A stretch of DNA of 64,000 bases from Alphaproteobacteria bacterium (GCA_019137195.1 JAGVSR010000111.1:46833-110832); one strand, 5' to 3'. Positions 35,267 to 44,010 are shown, counted from the first letter of the stretch. Made by a program: numbers and translations. Notes: generated by a model not told the origin, from the letters alone.

Positions 35267-36952
35267 TCAGACCGCAACCTCGATCGTCGACTCGACGGTA
35301 TGCTCGCGGCCGTATTCCCCGATGGCTCGGACCAGAACCGTGTGCCGCCCGGGACCAAGCCTCTCAGGCAGGGTGGCAGTCCAGATATGTGAGGAGACCG
35401 CCGGCGCGACCCACGACTTCCAGGCGCCCGGGTGGGCTGCGAACGTCGCGACGACGTGCGGGTCCATGAGCGGCGTGCGGTGCATCTCGATCGGCTCGTG
35501 ACCGGCGACCGCGCACGTCACGCGCGTACGCGGCCCGCCGTCGAAGAGATCCACGACTAGCCGCGGACGGGATGGCGGCGCCGCGTAGCCATCGAGGGCT
35601 GCAATCTGGAGGGCGCCCTCGGCAGCCCGCTCCGGCAGGGAGTCGGTCGTTGCCGCGATGCGCATCGGCAGAGGCTCACGGCGGGTCGAGGCCTGGAAGC
35701 GGGTCTCGTAGCGGCTGCCGTCGATTGAAAGCACGTGATACCCGCGCGGGGACCCGTCACAGCTGTCGGCGACCGGCACGCCGCATACGTCTCTGGGACC
35801 GCCCCACCAGCTTCCGCACATGGCCGTCAGCACGTGGTGATGGTGCGGATCTGGATCCGCGGTGTGGCGGCCGAGATAATGGTGCTCGGTTGTGTGGCAA
35901 TGGCCGGAAAGGCTCAGGGTATGCGGACGGCTCGTGAGCATCGCCAGGAGCGCGTCCCGGTCAGCCGTGCTTTCTCCCGGACTCTCGGGGCCGTTGAAGG
36001 AGATCAGCGGGATGTGCATTGAGAGCACGACGAGCTCGTCCTTCGGGATATGCGCAAGAACGTTACGGACGAAACGCAGCTGCTGCGCGCCGAGCCGGCC
36101 ACGATAGCGATGCCGGCCGTACATGTGGCCGTTGCTGCCGCTGTAGTCGACATTGTTGAGCACGATGAACGTCGCGCCGGAATAGCGGAATGCGTAGTGC
36201 GGAGGACCGATGTGACGCTTCCAGGTCTCGAGCGCAAACCGCGGATCGGTCGCGGCAGTGTCGAGGTCGTGGTTTCCGGGGGCGTGATGCCAGACGAGCC
36301 CCGTCTCTCTCAGCACCGCGAGGTATTCGGGAAAAAGACCCAAGTCGTCGCCCATGACGTCGCCATGGTGGATGGCGAAGGCGGCGGTGCTGGTCCTGGC
36401 TGCCGCGAGCAAGGCCTCTCGGACGTAGCCGAGCTCGGCGCGGTCTCCCGGCTGCGTATCGGCGACGAGCAGCACCTCGAAGTCCCTACGCTCCTCGGTT
36501 CGGTAGAGGGGGAAGTCGATCGAGGAGGGGAGTGGCCCGGTTGGAGCCAGGCTGGCCGCTCCGAGGCCGGCCCGCAGAGGTGTGCCGTGAGGCTGATAGC
36601 GGTAGGAGCTGCGCGGCAAGCCATTGCCGTCGACGGCCGTGCGCCAGCGCGGTGGCTTGATGACGAAGACATGATCGCCCGGCCTGACAGGTAGCGTCCA
36701 GCGGCCATGCTCGTCGGTGGTGGCGACGTCGCGTCCGTTCGATACCAAGATCCCTGGTACGCCGCGGTCCCGGCGCCGCCGGACGCCGCGTCCCGCCGTA
36801 TCCTCGAATACCGTACCGAAGGCAGTTCTTGCCGCGGAGCGGGCATGGGCGGGAGTGGCCGGCGACAGCGAGCCAACTGCAAGAGCTGCCCCGAGCCCGG
36901 TCATGAACTGCCGGCGCGATGCGCGGATCGCAGCCGTTCCGAAATTGCTCAT
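35267..36952 (-). CDS. Tat-exported calcineurin-like phosphoesterase
   Basis: 561 residues. A twin-arginine signal (RASRRQFMTGLGAALAVGSL, with SRRQFM) predicts export folded to the periplasm. An N-terminal beta domain is followed by a metallophosphoesterase: LLVADTQPG, IHHGDVMGDD, HHAPGNHDLD, LSMHIPL and LSGHCHTTEH are the five metal/catalytic motifs in order. A C-terminal domain of 150 residues is beta-rich. Likely a phosphodiesterase or phosphomonoesterase that frees phosphate or acts on glycerophosphodiesters. It lies just upstream of the GT21-NUDIX genes on the same strand with a 121-bp gap. Confidence 0.88.
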   Translation of the reverse strand: MSNFGTAAIRASRRQFMTGLGAALAVGSLSPATPAHARSAARTAFGTVFEDTAGRGVRRRRDRGVPGILVSNGRDVATTDEHGRWTLPVRPGDHVFVIKPPRWRTAVDGNGLPRSSYRYQPHGTPLRAGLGAASLAPTGPLPSSIDFPLYRTEERRDFEVLLVADTQPGDRAELGYVREALLAAARTSTAAFAIHHGDVMGDDLGLFPEYLAVLRETGLVWHHAPGNHDLDTAATDPRFALETWKRHIGPPHYAFRYSGATFIVLNNVDYSGSNGHMYGRHRYRGRLGAQQLRFVRNVLAHIPKDELVVLSMHIPLISFNGPESPGESTADRDALLAMLTSRPHTLSLSGHCHTTEHHYLGRHTADPDPHHHHVLTAMCGSWWGGPRDVCGVPVADSCDGSPRGYHVLSIDGSRYETRFQASTRREPLPMRIAATTDSLPERAAEGALQIAALDGYAAPPSRPRLVVDLFDGGPRTRVTCAVAGHEPIEMHRTPLMDPHVVATFAAHPGAWKSWVAPAVSSHIWTATLPERLGPGRHTVLVRAIGEYGREHTVESTIEVAV

Positions 36953-37197
36953 TCAGTCTCTTCCGCTGAATGCAACCCCTCGAAAGGTCGTTGCAGCCAG
37001 CAGGTAGACGAGATTCGCGACAGGCAATCGAAGGTCCGGCGATGGAATTGTGACAACCGGACGCCGCGCCAACAGTCCATGCATTATGGTTCACGAGCAA
37101 CAAATGCTCACTGCCGCCTCTCGTTTTGCTAGGTTCGGAACAGTGCGGGTGCCGGATGCCGTGACGACGGATTGCCGTCACAAGGATGGAGGTGGCA
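36953..37197. other. Divergent intergenic region, 245 bp
   Basis: Between the phosphoesterase and the small Lys-rich gene; contains an inverted repeat GTGACG/CGTCAC at about 37161-37181, and GGAGG at 37188-37192 serving the small gene. No half-site pair with correct 11-bp direct spacing is seen. Confidence 0.35.
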
Positions 37198-37410
37198 ATG
37201 GCAAAGTCGAAGAGCAAGGCCAAAAAGCTCGAGGTCCTCATCTCGGAGGTCGCCAAGCTCAAGAGACACATGAAGCTTCTGTTGAAACGGCAAACTGCAA
37301 TCGCGACTGCCATCGACAACCTGAAGAGCTCCGGCAAGCTGAAAAAGACCAAGAAGGCTTCCAAAGGCGCGAAGCGGTCCAAAGCCTCAGCCAAGCCCGA
37401 GAAGAAATAG
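37198..37410 (+). CDS. Small Lys/Ala-rich coiled-coil protein
   Basis: 70 residues from ATG 37198, GGAGG 5-6 nt upstream (the earlier in-frame ATG at 37186 lacks one). Residues 1-45 form an amphipathic helix or coiled coil (LEVLISEVAKLKRHMKLLL); the rest is histone-H1-like, almost all Lys, Ala and Ser (LKKTKKASKGAKRSKASAKP). Such tails bind DNA or polyanions; in PHA producers, related short proteins (PhaM-like or phasin-like with AKP repeats) tether granules to the nucleoid. With PPK2 and CHAD close by, binding to polyphosphate is also possible. Function is inference. Confidence 0.75.
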   Translation: MAKSKSKAKKLEVLISEVAKLKRHMKLLLKRQTAIATAIDNLKSSGKLKKTKKASKGAKRSKASAKPEKK

Positions 37411-37480
37411 GGGGCGGCACTGGTAGAACCCGCAGCCGCTGCGGTCGCAAAGGGCGCCTGAGCAGATTTGCGCAGGCAAT

Positions 37481-37726
37481 TCACGCAGCGAGCGTTTGGT
37501 TTCGCATGGTACGGCAGCCGACGGGCCGCCAGTCCATGAACGGTCGGATCTCGCACAACTGATCGTCGTCCAGCCGCACGAGCGGCCAGCCCTCGCCAGT
37601 GGCCAAGACGCGTCCTGCTATCCAACGCTCGACAAAGCACGGGCCAGACTCGGAAAGCCGCGAGAGCCGGCATTTGACCTCGACCACGTCGCCCGGTGCG
37701 AGATCTGAGATACGGAGCGTCTTCAT
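37481..37726 (-). CDS. Small conserved-looking hypothetical protein
   Basis: 81 residues from ATG 37726, with GAGG 8 nt upstream (an in-frame start at 37759 is possible). LRISDLAPGDVVEVKCR and PLVRLDDDQLCEIRPF suggest a small beta-barrel of the SH3 or KOW type, with three Cys. I do not recognise the family. Alone on the minus strand between two small plus-strand genes. Confidence 0.6.
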   Translation of the reverse strand: MKTLRISDLAPGDVVEVKCRLSRLSESGPCFVERWIAGRVLATGEGWPLVRLDDDQLCEIRPFMDWRPVGCRTMRNQTLAA

Positions 37727-37938
37727 TCCGGTATCCTCGCTGCGCTTGACTCTATTCACGTGTTTTCGCGGTCTTCTACCGCTTGTTGGTTGCAGTTTTT
37801 TGTGCGCCGACCGGGTTCACAAAAAATAGTGCGTGCTCCCATAAGAGCGGCGCGAGGTCGCGTGCTCGAAGCGATGGCTTCTTTGAATGATCGAATTTGT
37901 GGTAGACAGCGTTGTCTCGCGTTCATGGAGTGTCACCG

Positions 37939-38160
37939 ATGCCGAGCATCGATACGCCGACCATCGACGAAGCCGTTGCTGCCGCCAGAACGATCGTTTC
38001 CTGCGACGAGCCGCACCGGGTCGCGTATATCCACCACTTGCGCGAAATCGACGAGCTCGCGCGCACCGTTCGCGGGTTCAATTGCCTGCTCGCTCGCCCT
38101 GAGCATCATCCGCTCGGTCTCGAGGCGCTGCGCTGCGTGGGCCTCGAGTACGCCGGCTAG
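37939..38160 (+). CDS. Small helical hypothetical protein
   Basis: 73 residues from ATG 37939, with GGAG 8 nt upstream. It is predicted all-helical (TIDEAVAAARTIVSC, HHLREIDELARTVRGF) with several His and Cys but no clear metal motif. Family not recognised. It ends 20 bp before a strong candidate Pho box that precedes the next operon. Confidence 0.6.
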   Translation: MPSIDTPTIDEAVAAARTIVSCDEPHRVAYIHHLREIDELARTVRGFNCLLARPEHHPLGLEALRCVGLEYAG

Positions 38161-38179
38161 CGCTTGGTGCATGGCGAGA

Positions 38180-38197
38180 TTGTCATCTGTCCGTCAT
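38180..38197 (+). promoter_or_regulatory. Candidate Pho box before the PPK2 operon
   Basis: TTGTCAT-CTGT-CCGTCAT: both half-sites match CTGTCAT at 6 of 7 positions with exact 11-bp spacing and the correct orientation. It ends 48 bp before the first start codon, and GAATAG at 38208-38213 is placed as a -10 element about 10 nt downstream, the layout of a PhoB-activated promoter. Confidence 0.65.
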
Positions 38198-38245
38198 ATG
38201 GGTGCGTGAATAGTCGGACCTCCCGCAATATGCGAGGCAGGATCC

Positions 38246-38542
38246 ATGACCACCTACCACGCGCGCATGCTCGATGCAGAGACCACGGGCGAGAGCACAT
38301 ACGACTTCGACGGTCCGCCCGACTTGATGGCAAGGACCGCGGACGAGATTGTCGGCGTATTCTTCGACTTTGTCGACCAACAGATCCTCAAGCCGGGTGC
38401 CGACTGGGAGATCAACGGTGTGCTCAAGAACAAGGATCGCGGCATCGTCACGGCCATTGGCTCCCTGATACCGGAGCTGAACGATCCTCCACTGCCGTTT
38501 CTGCTGCTCATCTCAGCGGCCGATGCCCGTCCGGCCTGGTGA
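38246..38542 (+). CDS. Small acidic protein co-transcribed with ppk2
   Basis: 98 residues, ATG 38246 with AGGATC just upstream. Acidic and hydrophobic (EIVGVFFDFVDQQILKPG, IGSLIPELNDPPLPFLLL); no TM or signal certain. It ends 8 bp before ppk2 and its TGA is followed by GAGGGA, the ppk2 ribosome-binding site, so the two share an mRNA under the Pho box. Family not recognised; a regulator or partner of PPK2 is possible. Confidence 0.7.
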   Translation: MTTYHARMLDAETTGESTYDFDGPPDLMARTADEIVGVFFDFVDQQILKPGADWEINGVLKNKDRGIVTAIGSLIPELNDPPLPFLLLISAADARPAW

Positions 38543-38550
38543 GGGACTCT

Positions 38551-39468
38551 ATGACCGAGGAAAAGACAGAACGGCTGAGAAAGAGGATCCAGGCCGAGAT
38601 CGAGGACAGCTTCGACGAGGAGCTCGAGCTCGAGATCGAGGATCACCGGCTTGCCGACGCGCTCGACGCGACTGTCGGCCACCTGCAAGTGGACGGCGAC
38701 GAGCGCAAGCGCTACTTCCGGGAGCTGTTCCGCCTCCAACGCGAGCTCGTCAAGCTGCAGGACTGGATCGTCGACCAGAAGCTTAAGGTCGTCGTCATTT
38801 TCGAAGGCCGCGACGCAGCCGGCAAGGGCGGCGTCATCAAGCGCATCACGCAGAGGCTCAATCCGCGCGTCTGCCGTGTCGCAGCGCTTCCTGCCCCCAA
38901 CGAGCGGGAGAGGACGCAATGGTACTTCCAGCGCTACGTCCCGTACCTTCCGGCGGCGGGCGAGATGGTCCTCTTCGATCGCAGCTGGTACAATCGGGCC
39001 GGCGTCGAGCGCGTGATGGGCTTCTGCTCCTCTGAGGACGTCGAGCGCTTCTTTCAGGACACACCCGAGTTCGAGCGCATGCTGGTGCGCGCGGGGATCA
39101 AGCTCGTCAAGTACTGGTTCTCGATCTCGGACGACGAGCAGAACTTTCGCTTCCAGATGCGCATCCACGATCCGCTGAAGCAATGGAAGCTGTCGCCGAT
39201 GGATCTCGAGTCCCGCCGCCGCTGGGAGGACTACACCAAGGCCAAGGAAGCGATGCTGGAGCGCACCAATATTCCCGAGGCACCGTGGTGGATCGTCGAA
39301 GCGGACGACAAGAAGAAAGCGCGCCTCAATTGCATCCACCATCTTCTGTCGCAGATCCCCTACGACGAGGTCGTCCGGCCCGCCGTCGCCCTGCCGGAGC
39401 GAATCCACAATCCGAATTACCTGCGCGGGCCCGTCGCAGACGAGATGTACGTGCCGGACGTCTATTGA
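38551..39468 (+). CDS. ppk2: Polyphosphate kinase 2 (PPK2)
   Basis: 305 residues. Transfers phosphate between polyphosphate and nucleoside di- or monophosphates. P-loop FEGRDAAGKGG at 84-94 with VIKRIT, LNPRVCRVAALPAPNERERTQWYFQRY, Walker B MVLFDRSWYNRAGVERVMGF, and the lid region WKLSPMDLESRRRWEDYT, with the C-terminal IPYDEV. Size and sequence suit class I (NDP-specific). An acidic N-terminal helical extension (residues 1-45) precedes the core. GAGGGA lies 5 nt before the ATG. It ends overlapping the convergent gtrA by 7 nt. Preceded by a candidate Pho box. Confidence 0.95.
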   Translation: MTEEKTERLRKRIQAEIEDSFDEELELEIEDHRLADALDATVGHLQVDGDERKRYFRELFRLQRELVKLQDWIVDQKLKVVVIFEGRDAAGKGGVIKRITQRLNPRVCRVAALPAPNERERTQWYFQRYVPYLPAAGEMVLFDRSWYNRAGVERVMGFCSSEDVERFFQDTPEFERMLVRAGIKLVKYWFSISDDEQNFRFQMRIHDPLKQWKLSPMDLESRRRWEDYTKAKEAMLERTNIPEAPWWIVEADDKKKARLNCIHHLLSQIPYDEVVRPAVALPERIHNPNYLRGPVADEMYVPDVY

Positions 39469-39920
39469 TCGGACGTCGCGGCAGGCCCCGGTTTGGACGG
39501 CAGGTCGACGTCGCCCGGCGCCCGAAACACGAGAACGTTGCAGACGACAAAGCTGATGACAGATGCCGTCGCTGCTATGGCCATGAACACCACGAGATTG
39601 ACGAGTCTGCTGTCGGTGACAAGCCTGACGAGCAGTCCCGTGCTCACGGTTATCGAGACGATCTGCAAGAGACCGTAGCGCAGAAGCTCTGCAAGGGATG
39701 TGCCGCCGTTGCGGAACGTAACCCGGCTCTGAGCGATATAGATGACCGGAATCAGCATCGCGTGAACGCCGATGCTGATCGCGAATCCGATGTCGGGAAA
39801 GCGTTCGACAAGTAGCGTGCAGAGCCCTGCATAGACGAGCGCACCGCCTCCTCCGACGAGAAGGAAGCGCAAGAGCTTCCCGACGAGCCTCTCGTCCAGT
39901 GACAAAGTTCGATCTCTCAT
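39462..39920 (-). CDS. GtrA-family membrane protein
   Basis: 152 residues with four TM segments (LLRFLLVGGGGALVYAGLCTLL, AISIGVHAMLIPVIYIAQ, LLRYGLLQIVSITVSTGLLV, LVVFMAIAATASVISFVVCN). GtrA proteins flip or carry polyprenyl-linked sugars. ATG overlaps the GT2 stop (ATGA), so it is the last gene of the membrane protein-GT2-GtrA operon; its tail overlaps ppk2 by 7 nt. Confidence 0.88.
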   Translation of the reverse strand: MRDRTLSLDERLVGKLLRFLLVGGGGALVYAGLCTLLVERFPDIGFAISIGVHAMLIPVIYIAQSRVTFRNGGTSLAELLRYGLLQIVSITVSTGLLVRLVTDSRLVNLVVFMAIAATASVISFVVCNVLVFRAPGDVDLPSKPGPAATSDQ

Positions 39921-41146
39921 CCGGCGCGCCGCCTCGAGACGTCGATGTCGAAGATACCGAACAGGAAGCCCGCAAAGCCGGTTTGGATTCCAAGGACCAC
40001 GAGGCTGAGGCCGGCCGCGACCAGTCGCGGAATAAGCGGGTCGGTCAGGTGCCCAAATCCCGTGTCGGCCCACGCCTTCAACGATCCTCCGAATAGACCG
40101 GCCCCGACAAGGATCAGCACGAGGGCGACGAGCGCCATGCGATCCGTCTTGCACCACGGCGCGATCAGGCTGGCTCCCGGCGTCTCCGGAAGCATGCCCG
40201 AACGGTTGGCGTAATAGCGGGCCAGCGCGCCGAACGTCGTGATCTGCACCCCCATCACGGTCATGAGGCAGCCGGCCAGAAAGCTTGAGAAGTCGAGCTC
40301 GAGCCCTTCGGCGATGCGCACCGGGCCGGCGATCAGCAAGGCGCTCAAAGCGAGCCCGACGGACGCCAGCAACAGGCCGGGCACGAAAAACAGCCAGCGC
40401 GGGCTGAACATGAGGAGGAATTTCAGGTGACGCCATCCGTCGCGCCAGGTCTTCAAGTGCGGCGGGCGGCTCCGACCGTCTGGCTTCAAGGTCGTCGCAA
40501 CCTCAGTGATCGTCAACCGGTCGAGCCCGGCGCGTACGATCATCTCGGAGGCGAACTCCATGCCGGTGGTCCTGAGGCCGAGGTCGAGCACCGCATCGCG
40601 CCGGAAGCCTCGCAGGCCGCAGTGGAAGTCTCCCACGGGAATGTTGAAGAAAAGACGGCCGAGGAAGCTCAGGACCGGGTTTCCGAGCCAATAGTGCAGG
40701 AACGGCATCGCGCCCTTCTCGATGCCGCCACGGAAGCGGTTGCCGACCACGAGATCGCTGCCGGCGCGCAGCGCCTCGACGTACGGCATCAGGGCCGTGA
40801 AGTCGTAGCTGTCGTCGGCATCGCCCATGATGACGAACTTGCCGCGCGCCGCCGCAATGCCGCCTGCAAGCGCAGCGCCGTAGCCTCGCGTCGCGACCGG
40901 CTCCACGCGCGCTCCCAGGTTCTCGGCGATCGTGACCGAGCCGTCTGTGCTGCCGTTGTCGGCAATGAGCACCTCGCCCGCAATGCAGCTCTCCTCAAGG
41001 AAAAGCTTTGCCTTGCGAATGCAGGTGGTGAGCGTCTCTGCCTCGTTGAGGCACGGCATGAGAATTGTGAGCTCGAGCTCTTGGCCCGCTGCGCGCAGGC
41101 CGGTCCAGCGGGACAAGGGATCGGGCGTCATCAGTCCGGTCTGCAT
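39917..41146 (-). CDS. GT2-family glycosyltransferase with C-terminal TM segments (DPM1-like)
   Basis: 409 residues, ATG overlapping the previous stop by 1 nt. N-terminal GT-A fold: LTILMPCLNEAETL, VLIADNGSTDGSV, FVIMGDADDSYDF (DxD region) and RGFRRDAVLDLGL, close to polyisoprenyl-phosphate glycosyltransferases (dolichol-phosphate-mannose synthase type). Four or more TM segments follow from residue 245. It probably makes undecaprenyl-phosphate-sugar or a related lipid-linked donor, flipped by GtrA. The middle gene of the three-gene operon. Confidence 0.9.
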   Translation of the reverse strand: MQTGLMTPDPLSRWTGLRAAGQELELTILMPCLNEAETLTTCIRKAKLFLEESCIAGEVLIADNGSTDGSVTIAENLGARVEPVATRGYGAALAGGIAAARGKFVIMGDADDSYDFTALMPYVEALRAGSDLVVGNRFRGGIEKGAMPFLHYWLGNPVLSFLGRLFFNIPVGDFHCGLRGFRRDAVLDLGLRTTGMEFASEMIVRAGLDRLTITEVATTLKPDGRSRPPHLKTWRDGWRHLKFLLMFSPRWLFFVPGLLLASVGLALSALLIAGPVRIAEGLELDFSSFLAGCLMTVMGVQITTFGALARYYANRSGMLPETPGASLIAPWCKTDRMALVALVLILVGAGLFGGSLKAWADTGFGHLTDPLIPRLVAAGLSLVVLGIQTGFAGFLFGIFDIDVSRRRAG

Positions 41147-42597
41147 CAGGCGGTCTCCGATTGCGAGAAGCTGGGAATCAGGGAAGGGGGGATCAAACCC
41201 GCCGCTGGGCGGCTTGCCGCCAGACGCAGCGCAGTGAGGACGGCCGCGAGCGGAATGAGCCAGGTCACCCGCGTCTGATAGCGGTCGAAGACACCCGAGC
41301 CGACGGCGCAGACGACGACGTTGGCTGTAGCCCCCGCCAGCACCAGGGCGTTGAAGGACAGGACGTCCGTCCATCGTTTGCCCCATGCGATGAACGAGCC
41401 GGCAAGTAGCGCGAGCAGGGACAGCGGCAAGACAAGGAGATCGAGAGCCGCGAGAAGCGTGCGCGGCACCTCGTCTCTCGCCTGCAGCGTCGTTCGCCAC
41501 GCAGCGACGGCACGCTCTCCGTACCGCTCTGCGATGGTCCGCTCGAACCAGTGCGTATTGCCGCGGAGGGGGCGGTAGTCCCATCCCGGCCTGTGTGTGA
41601 CCAGCGCCTCGGCAACCGCCGACGCGGCGGCCGTCGCCACGGCCCCGGGCCGCGTCCTCAGCGTCTCCGATGCGATCCGTGATGCCTCGCCGCGAAAGCC
41701 GTCGAATCCACCAAGGCGGGAAAGCGGACCACCCCACAGAAAGTAGTTCCCGCCCTCTCCGAGCTGGCCGATCTCACTGCAGACTCTGAAGGCCGGGTCC
41801 GGACACACCTCGTCCAGGTAGTCTTTTGCGGGACCCTTGCCGATCAGGTTCGCAGCGAAGAACACAGGTCCCGCCGGCGACAGGTTCGGGAGGCCAAAGT
41901 AATAGATGTTGCTGACAAAAAGAGCCCCGGCCGCCAGCACCACGGGAGACGCTGCAACAGCAGTCGAGGCAAGAGTGTTGCGGACGGTCTCGCCGCGCAT
42001 CAGCAGGATGGCGGTTGCGGCGGCTACCGAGGCGGCCGCGACCGGGATATGTGAGAGATGAGCCGCGACGGCTACGGTCGCGAGCCCGACGAGATAAATG
42101 CCTTCGGCACAAGACAGTCTTGCCCGCTCGAACGCCAGAAGGCCGATCGCCAGGATAGCGACGGATGTGAAGATGTCGGGCATGAGGTAGCCGGCCACGA
42201 GGCCGAGACTCGAGAGGGCCGAAAGTCCGCCGGTCGAGACGAGGAAGAGAGCGGGCCGGTTCGCCCCGAGTAGAAGCCGCTGCCAGACCCACAGGAGGTG
42301 ACTGACGATCAGCGCCTGGGCCGCTATCACGAGCCATGGCGAGGAAGCGAGATCGGTAGCCTCGACGAAGAGGTTGTAGAATACGCTGTGAAAGATGACG
42401 CGCTCGCCCGACACATAGCCGGCAGAGTCGTCGAGCACGAACGGGAAGCCGTTGAGCGCCGCCGGCACGAGCAGAAGCGCCGCTCCCGCGATGACCGTGG
42501 CAACTGACAGAGACCGGGCTCTGGCGAGACGTCGAAGGGCGTCCCTCGCGCCGGTTGAACCAACCTCTTGTTCAAAGTCCTCCGGAAATGCTCGCAA
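41146..42597 (-). CDS. Polytopic membrane protein, possible GT-C glycosyltransferase
   Basis: 483 residues with about 10-12 TM segments (VIAGAALLLVPAALNGF, LFLVSTGGLSALSSLGLVAGYL and others). A conserved-looking early loop VLDDSAGYVSG between TM1 and TM2 contains an Asp pair as in GT-C enzymes that use lipid-phosphate sugars. Placed upstream of the lipid-sugar genes GT2 and gtrA, it would be the transferase that decorates a periplasmic glycan or lipid; inference only. The start is the TTG at 42597 because no ATG or GTG exists in a suitable place. A candidate Pho box lies 70 bp upstream. Confidence 0.75.
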   Translation of the reverse strand: MRAFPEDFEQEVGSTGARDALRRLARARSLSVATVIAGAALLLVPAALNGFPFVLDDSAGYVSGERVIFHSVFYNLFVEATDLASSPWLVIAAQALIVSHLLWVWQRLLLGANRPALFLVSTGGLSALSSLGLVAGYLMPDIFTSVAILAIGLLAFERARLSCAEGIYLVGLATVAVAAHLSHIPVAAASVAAATAILLMRGETVRNTLASTAVAASPVVLAAGALFVSNIYYFGLPNLSPAGPVFFAANLIGKGPAKDYLDEVCPDPAFRVCSEIGQLGEGGNYFLWGGPLSRLGGFDGFRGEASRIASETLRTRPGAVATAAASAVAEALVTHRPGWDYRPLRGNTHWFERTIAERYGERAVAAWRTTLQARDEVPRTLLAALDLLVLPLSLLALLAGSFIAWGKRWTDVLSFNALVLAGATANVVVCAVGSGVFDRYQTRVTWLIPLAAVLTALRLAASRPAAGLIPPSLIPSFSQSETA

Positions 42598-42666
42598 GGT
42601 CTGCCTCGGCCGCTAGCGCTTCCAGCACGAGAGTCGAAGCGCGAGCCTGCTTATCGCCAAGCGAAC

Positions 42667-42684
42667 ATGAAACCTGTGTGACAG
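42667..42684 (-). promoter_or_regulatory. Candidate Pho box before the membrane protein-GT2-GtrA operon
   Basis: On the minus strand: CTGTCAC-ACAG-GTTTCAT (6/7 and 5/7 matches to CTGTCAT, exact 11-bp spacing), pointing towards the operon and ending 69 bp before its start codon. Confidence 0.5.
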
Positions 42685-42819
42685 CCACCATTCGTCCCTC
42701 ATCCAGTGCATAGCTTGATTGCCGAGATCGAATGCCCTGCCGCGCAATCGTTCAATGGCCTGACTTTCATCGAGGCAGGATGCGCAAAAATCGAACCGGC
42801 GGACTGCAAGCGGCGAATT

Positions 42820-43926
42820 TCAGCTCCTCGCGTCAGGACGCAGCAGCGACGTGCCGGTCGCTCCGCGAGCTGGGACGACATTGCGCCGGCCAGTCTCGGT
42901 GTTCGGCGAGGACTCTGGCAACCGGCGGTCGTTGGCCACCACGATATTGTTGAAAAACATCTCCGCGGTCCGGCGCCACGTGAACTGTTGCGCATGGGAC
43001 CGCACTTGCCGACGATCCAGCTGAAGAGCCGACCGGGCCGCCCGCTCGAGGTCAGGATCGAGCATGCCCGTGACACCCGGGACGACATTGTCGATCGGTC
43101 CCGTCACCGGATACGCCGCCACCGGCAACCCGCAGGCCATGGCCTCGAGGAGCACAAGGCCGAAGGTATCCGTGCGGCTCGGGAAGACGAACACGTCGGC
43201 CGACGCGTAGCAGTCTGCAAGGTCCGAGCGCGACTTGCGGCCTGTGAATAGCACGTCGGAATACCGCGACCGGAGATACGGCAGGTGCGGTCCGTCCCCG
43301 ACCACCACCTTCGTCCCGTCTAGCCGGCAGTCCAGGAATGCCTCGAGGTTCTTCTCCTTCGAGACCCGTCCGACGTACAGGAATACCGGCCTGGCGGACC
43401 CGAACAGTCTCACGTCGCGAGGACTGAAGAGGTCGGCGTCGACACCGCGCATCCACGGCATGAGATGGCGAAATCCGTGGCGCGCGAGCTCGCTTGCGAG
43501 CGACGGCGTTGCCACCATTGTCCCGGCGGACGCGTTGTGAAAGTGGCGCAGGAGCGGATAGACGGCCGACGGCGGGATGCCCGCAAGCTCGAACACGTAC
43601 TCGGGAAAGCGTGTGTGATAGCTCGTCGTGAAGGCGCGCCTCTGCCGGCGACATGCTGAGCGGGTCATCCAGCCGATCGGACCCTCGGTCGCGATGTGGA
43701 TGTAGTCGGCCCCGGAATTTTCGATGAACTTGGAAAGTTTTCGGGCACTGGGGAGGGCCAGCTCGATTTCCGGGTAGAGAGGCATGCTCGTCGTCGGGAA
43801 GTGGTTCGGGCCGATGAATTCGACGTCGACCCTCAGCGCGGCAGCCTCAGCGGCCATGCGCTCGTAGGTGCGAACGACACCGTTGACCTGCGGTGACGCC
43901 GCGTCTGTCGCGATGAGGACGCGCAT
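42820..43926 (-). CDS. GT4-family glycosyltransferase (Agt/SqdX-like)
   Basis: 368 residues from ATG 43926 (a TTG at 43959 would add 11). Starts MRVLIATDAASPQVNGVVRTYE, the usual N-terminus of GT4 lipid glycosyltransferases; TEGPIGWMTRSACRR, TSYHTRFPEYV, VGRVSKEKNLEAFLD, VVVGDGPHLPYLRS, FVFPSRTDTFGLVLLEAMACGLP (E-x7-E) follow. The closest style is diacylglycerol-directed enzymes (Agt, SqdX, MgtA), which make non-phosphorus lipids. A candidate Pho box 85 bp upstream agrees with induction by phosphate starvation. The product sugar cannot be read. The last 40 residues are polar and not conserved. Confidence 0.87.
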   Translation of the reverse strand: MRVLIATDAASPQVNGVVRTYERMAAEAAALRVDVEFIGPNHFPTTSMPLYPEIELALPSARKLSKFIENSGADYIHIATEGPIGWMTRSACRRQRRAFTTSYHTRFPEYVFELAGIPPSAVYPLLRHFHNASAGTMVATPSLASELARHGFRHLMPWMRGVDADLFSPRDVRLFGSARPVFLYVGRVSKEKNLEAFLDCRLDGTKVVVGDGPHLPYLRSRYSDVLFTGRKSRSDLADCYASADVFVFPSRTDTFGLVLLEAMACGLPVAAYPVTGPIDNVVPGVTGMLDPDLERAARSALQLDRRQVRSHAQQFTWRRTAEMFFNNIVVANDRRLPESSPNTETGRRNVVPARGATGTSLLRPDARS

Positions 43927-44010
43927 GCCAGCCCGCAGGTTGGTCGAGCGGTCTCTCAATGGGAGCAGGCCCCGTGTCTACGCGCACCGATGCGAGATGA
44001 CGTTGCAGAC

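Noticed and set aside
37161..37181. GTGACG / CGTCAC repeat as a Pho box before the small Lys-rich gene
   Set aside because: The halves are inverted and not direct repeats, and spacing is not 11 bp.
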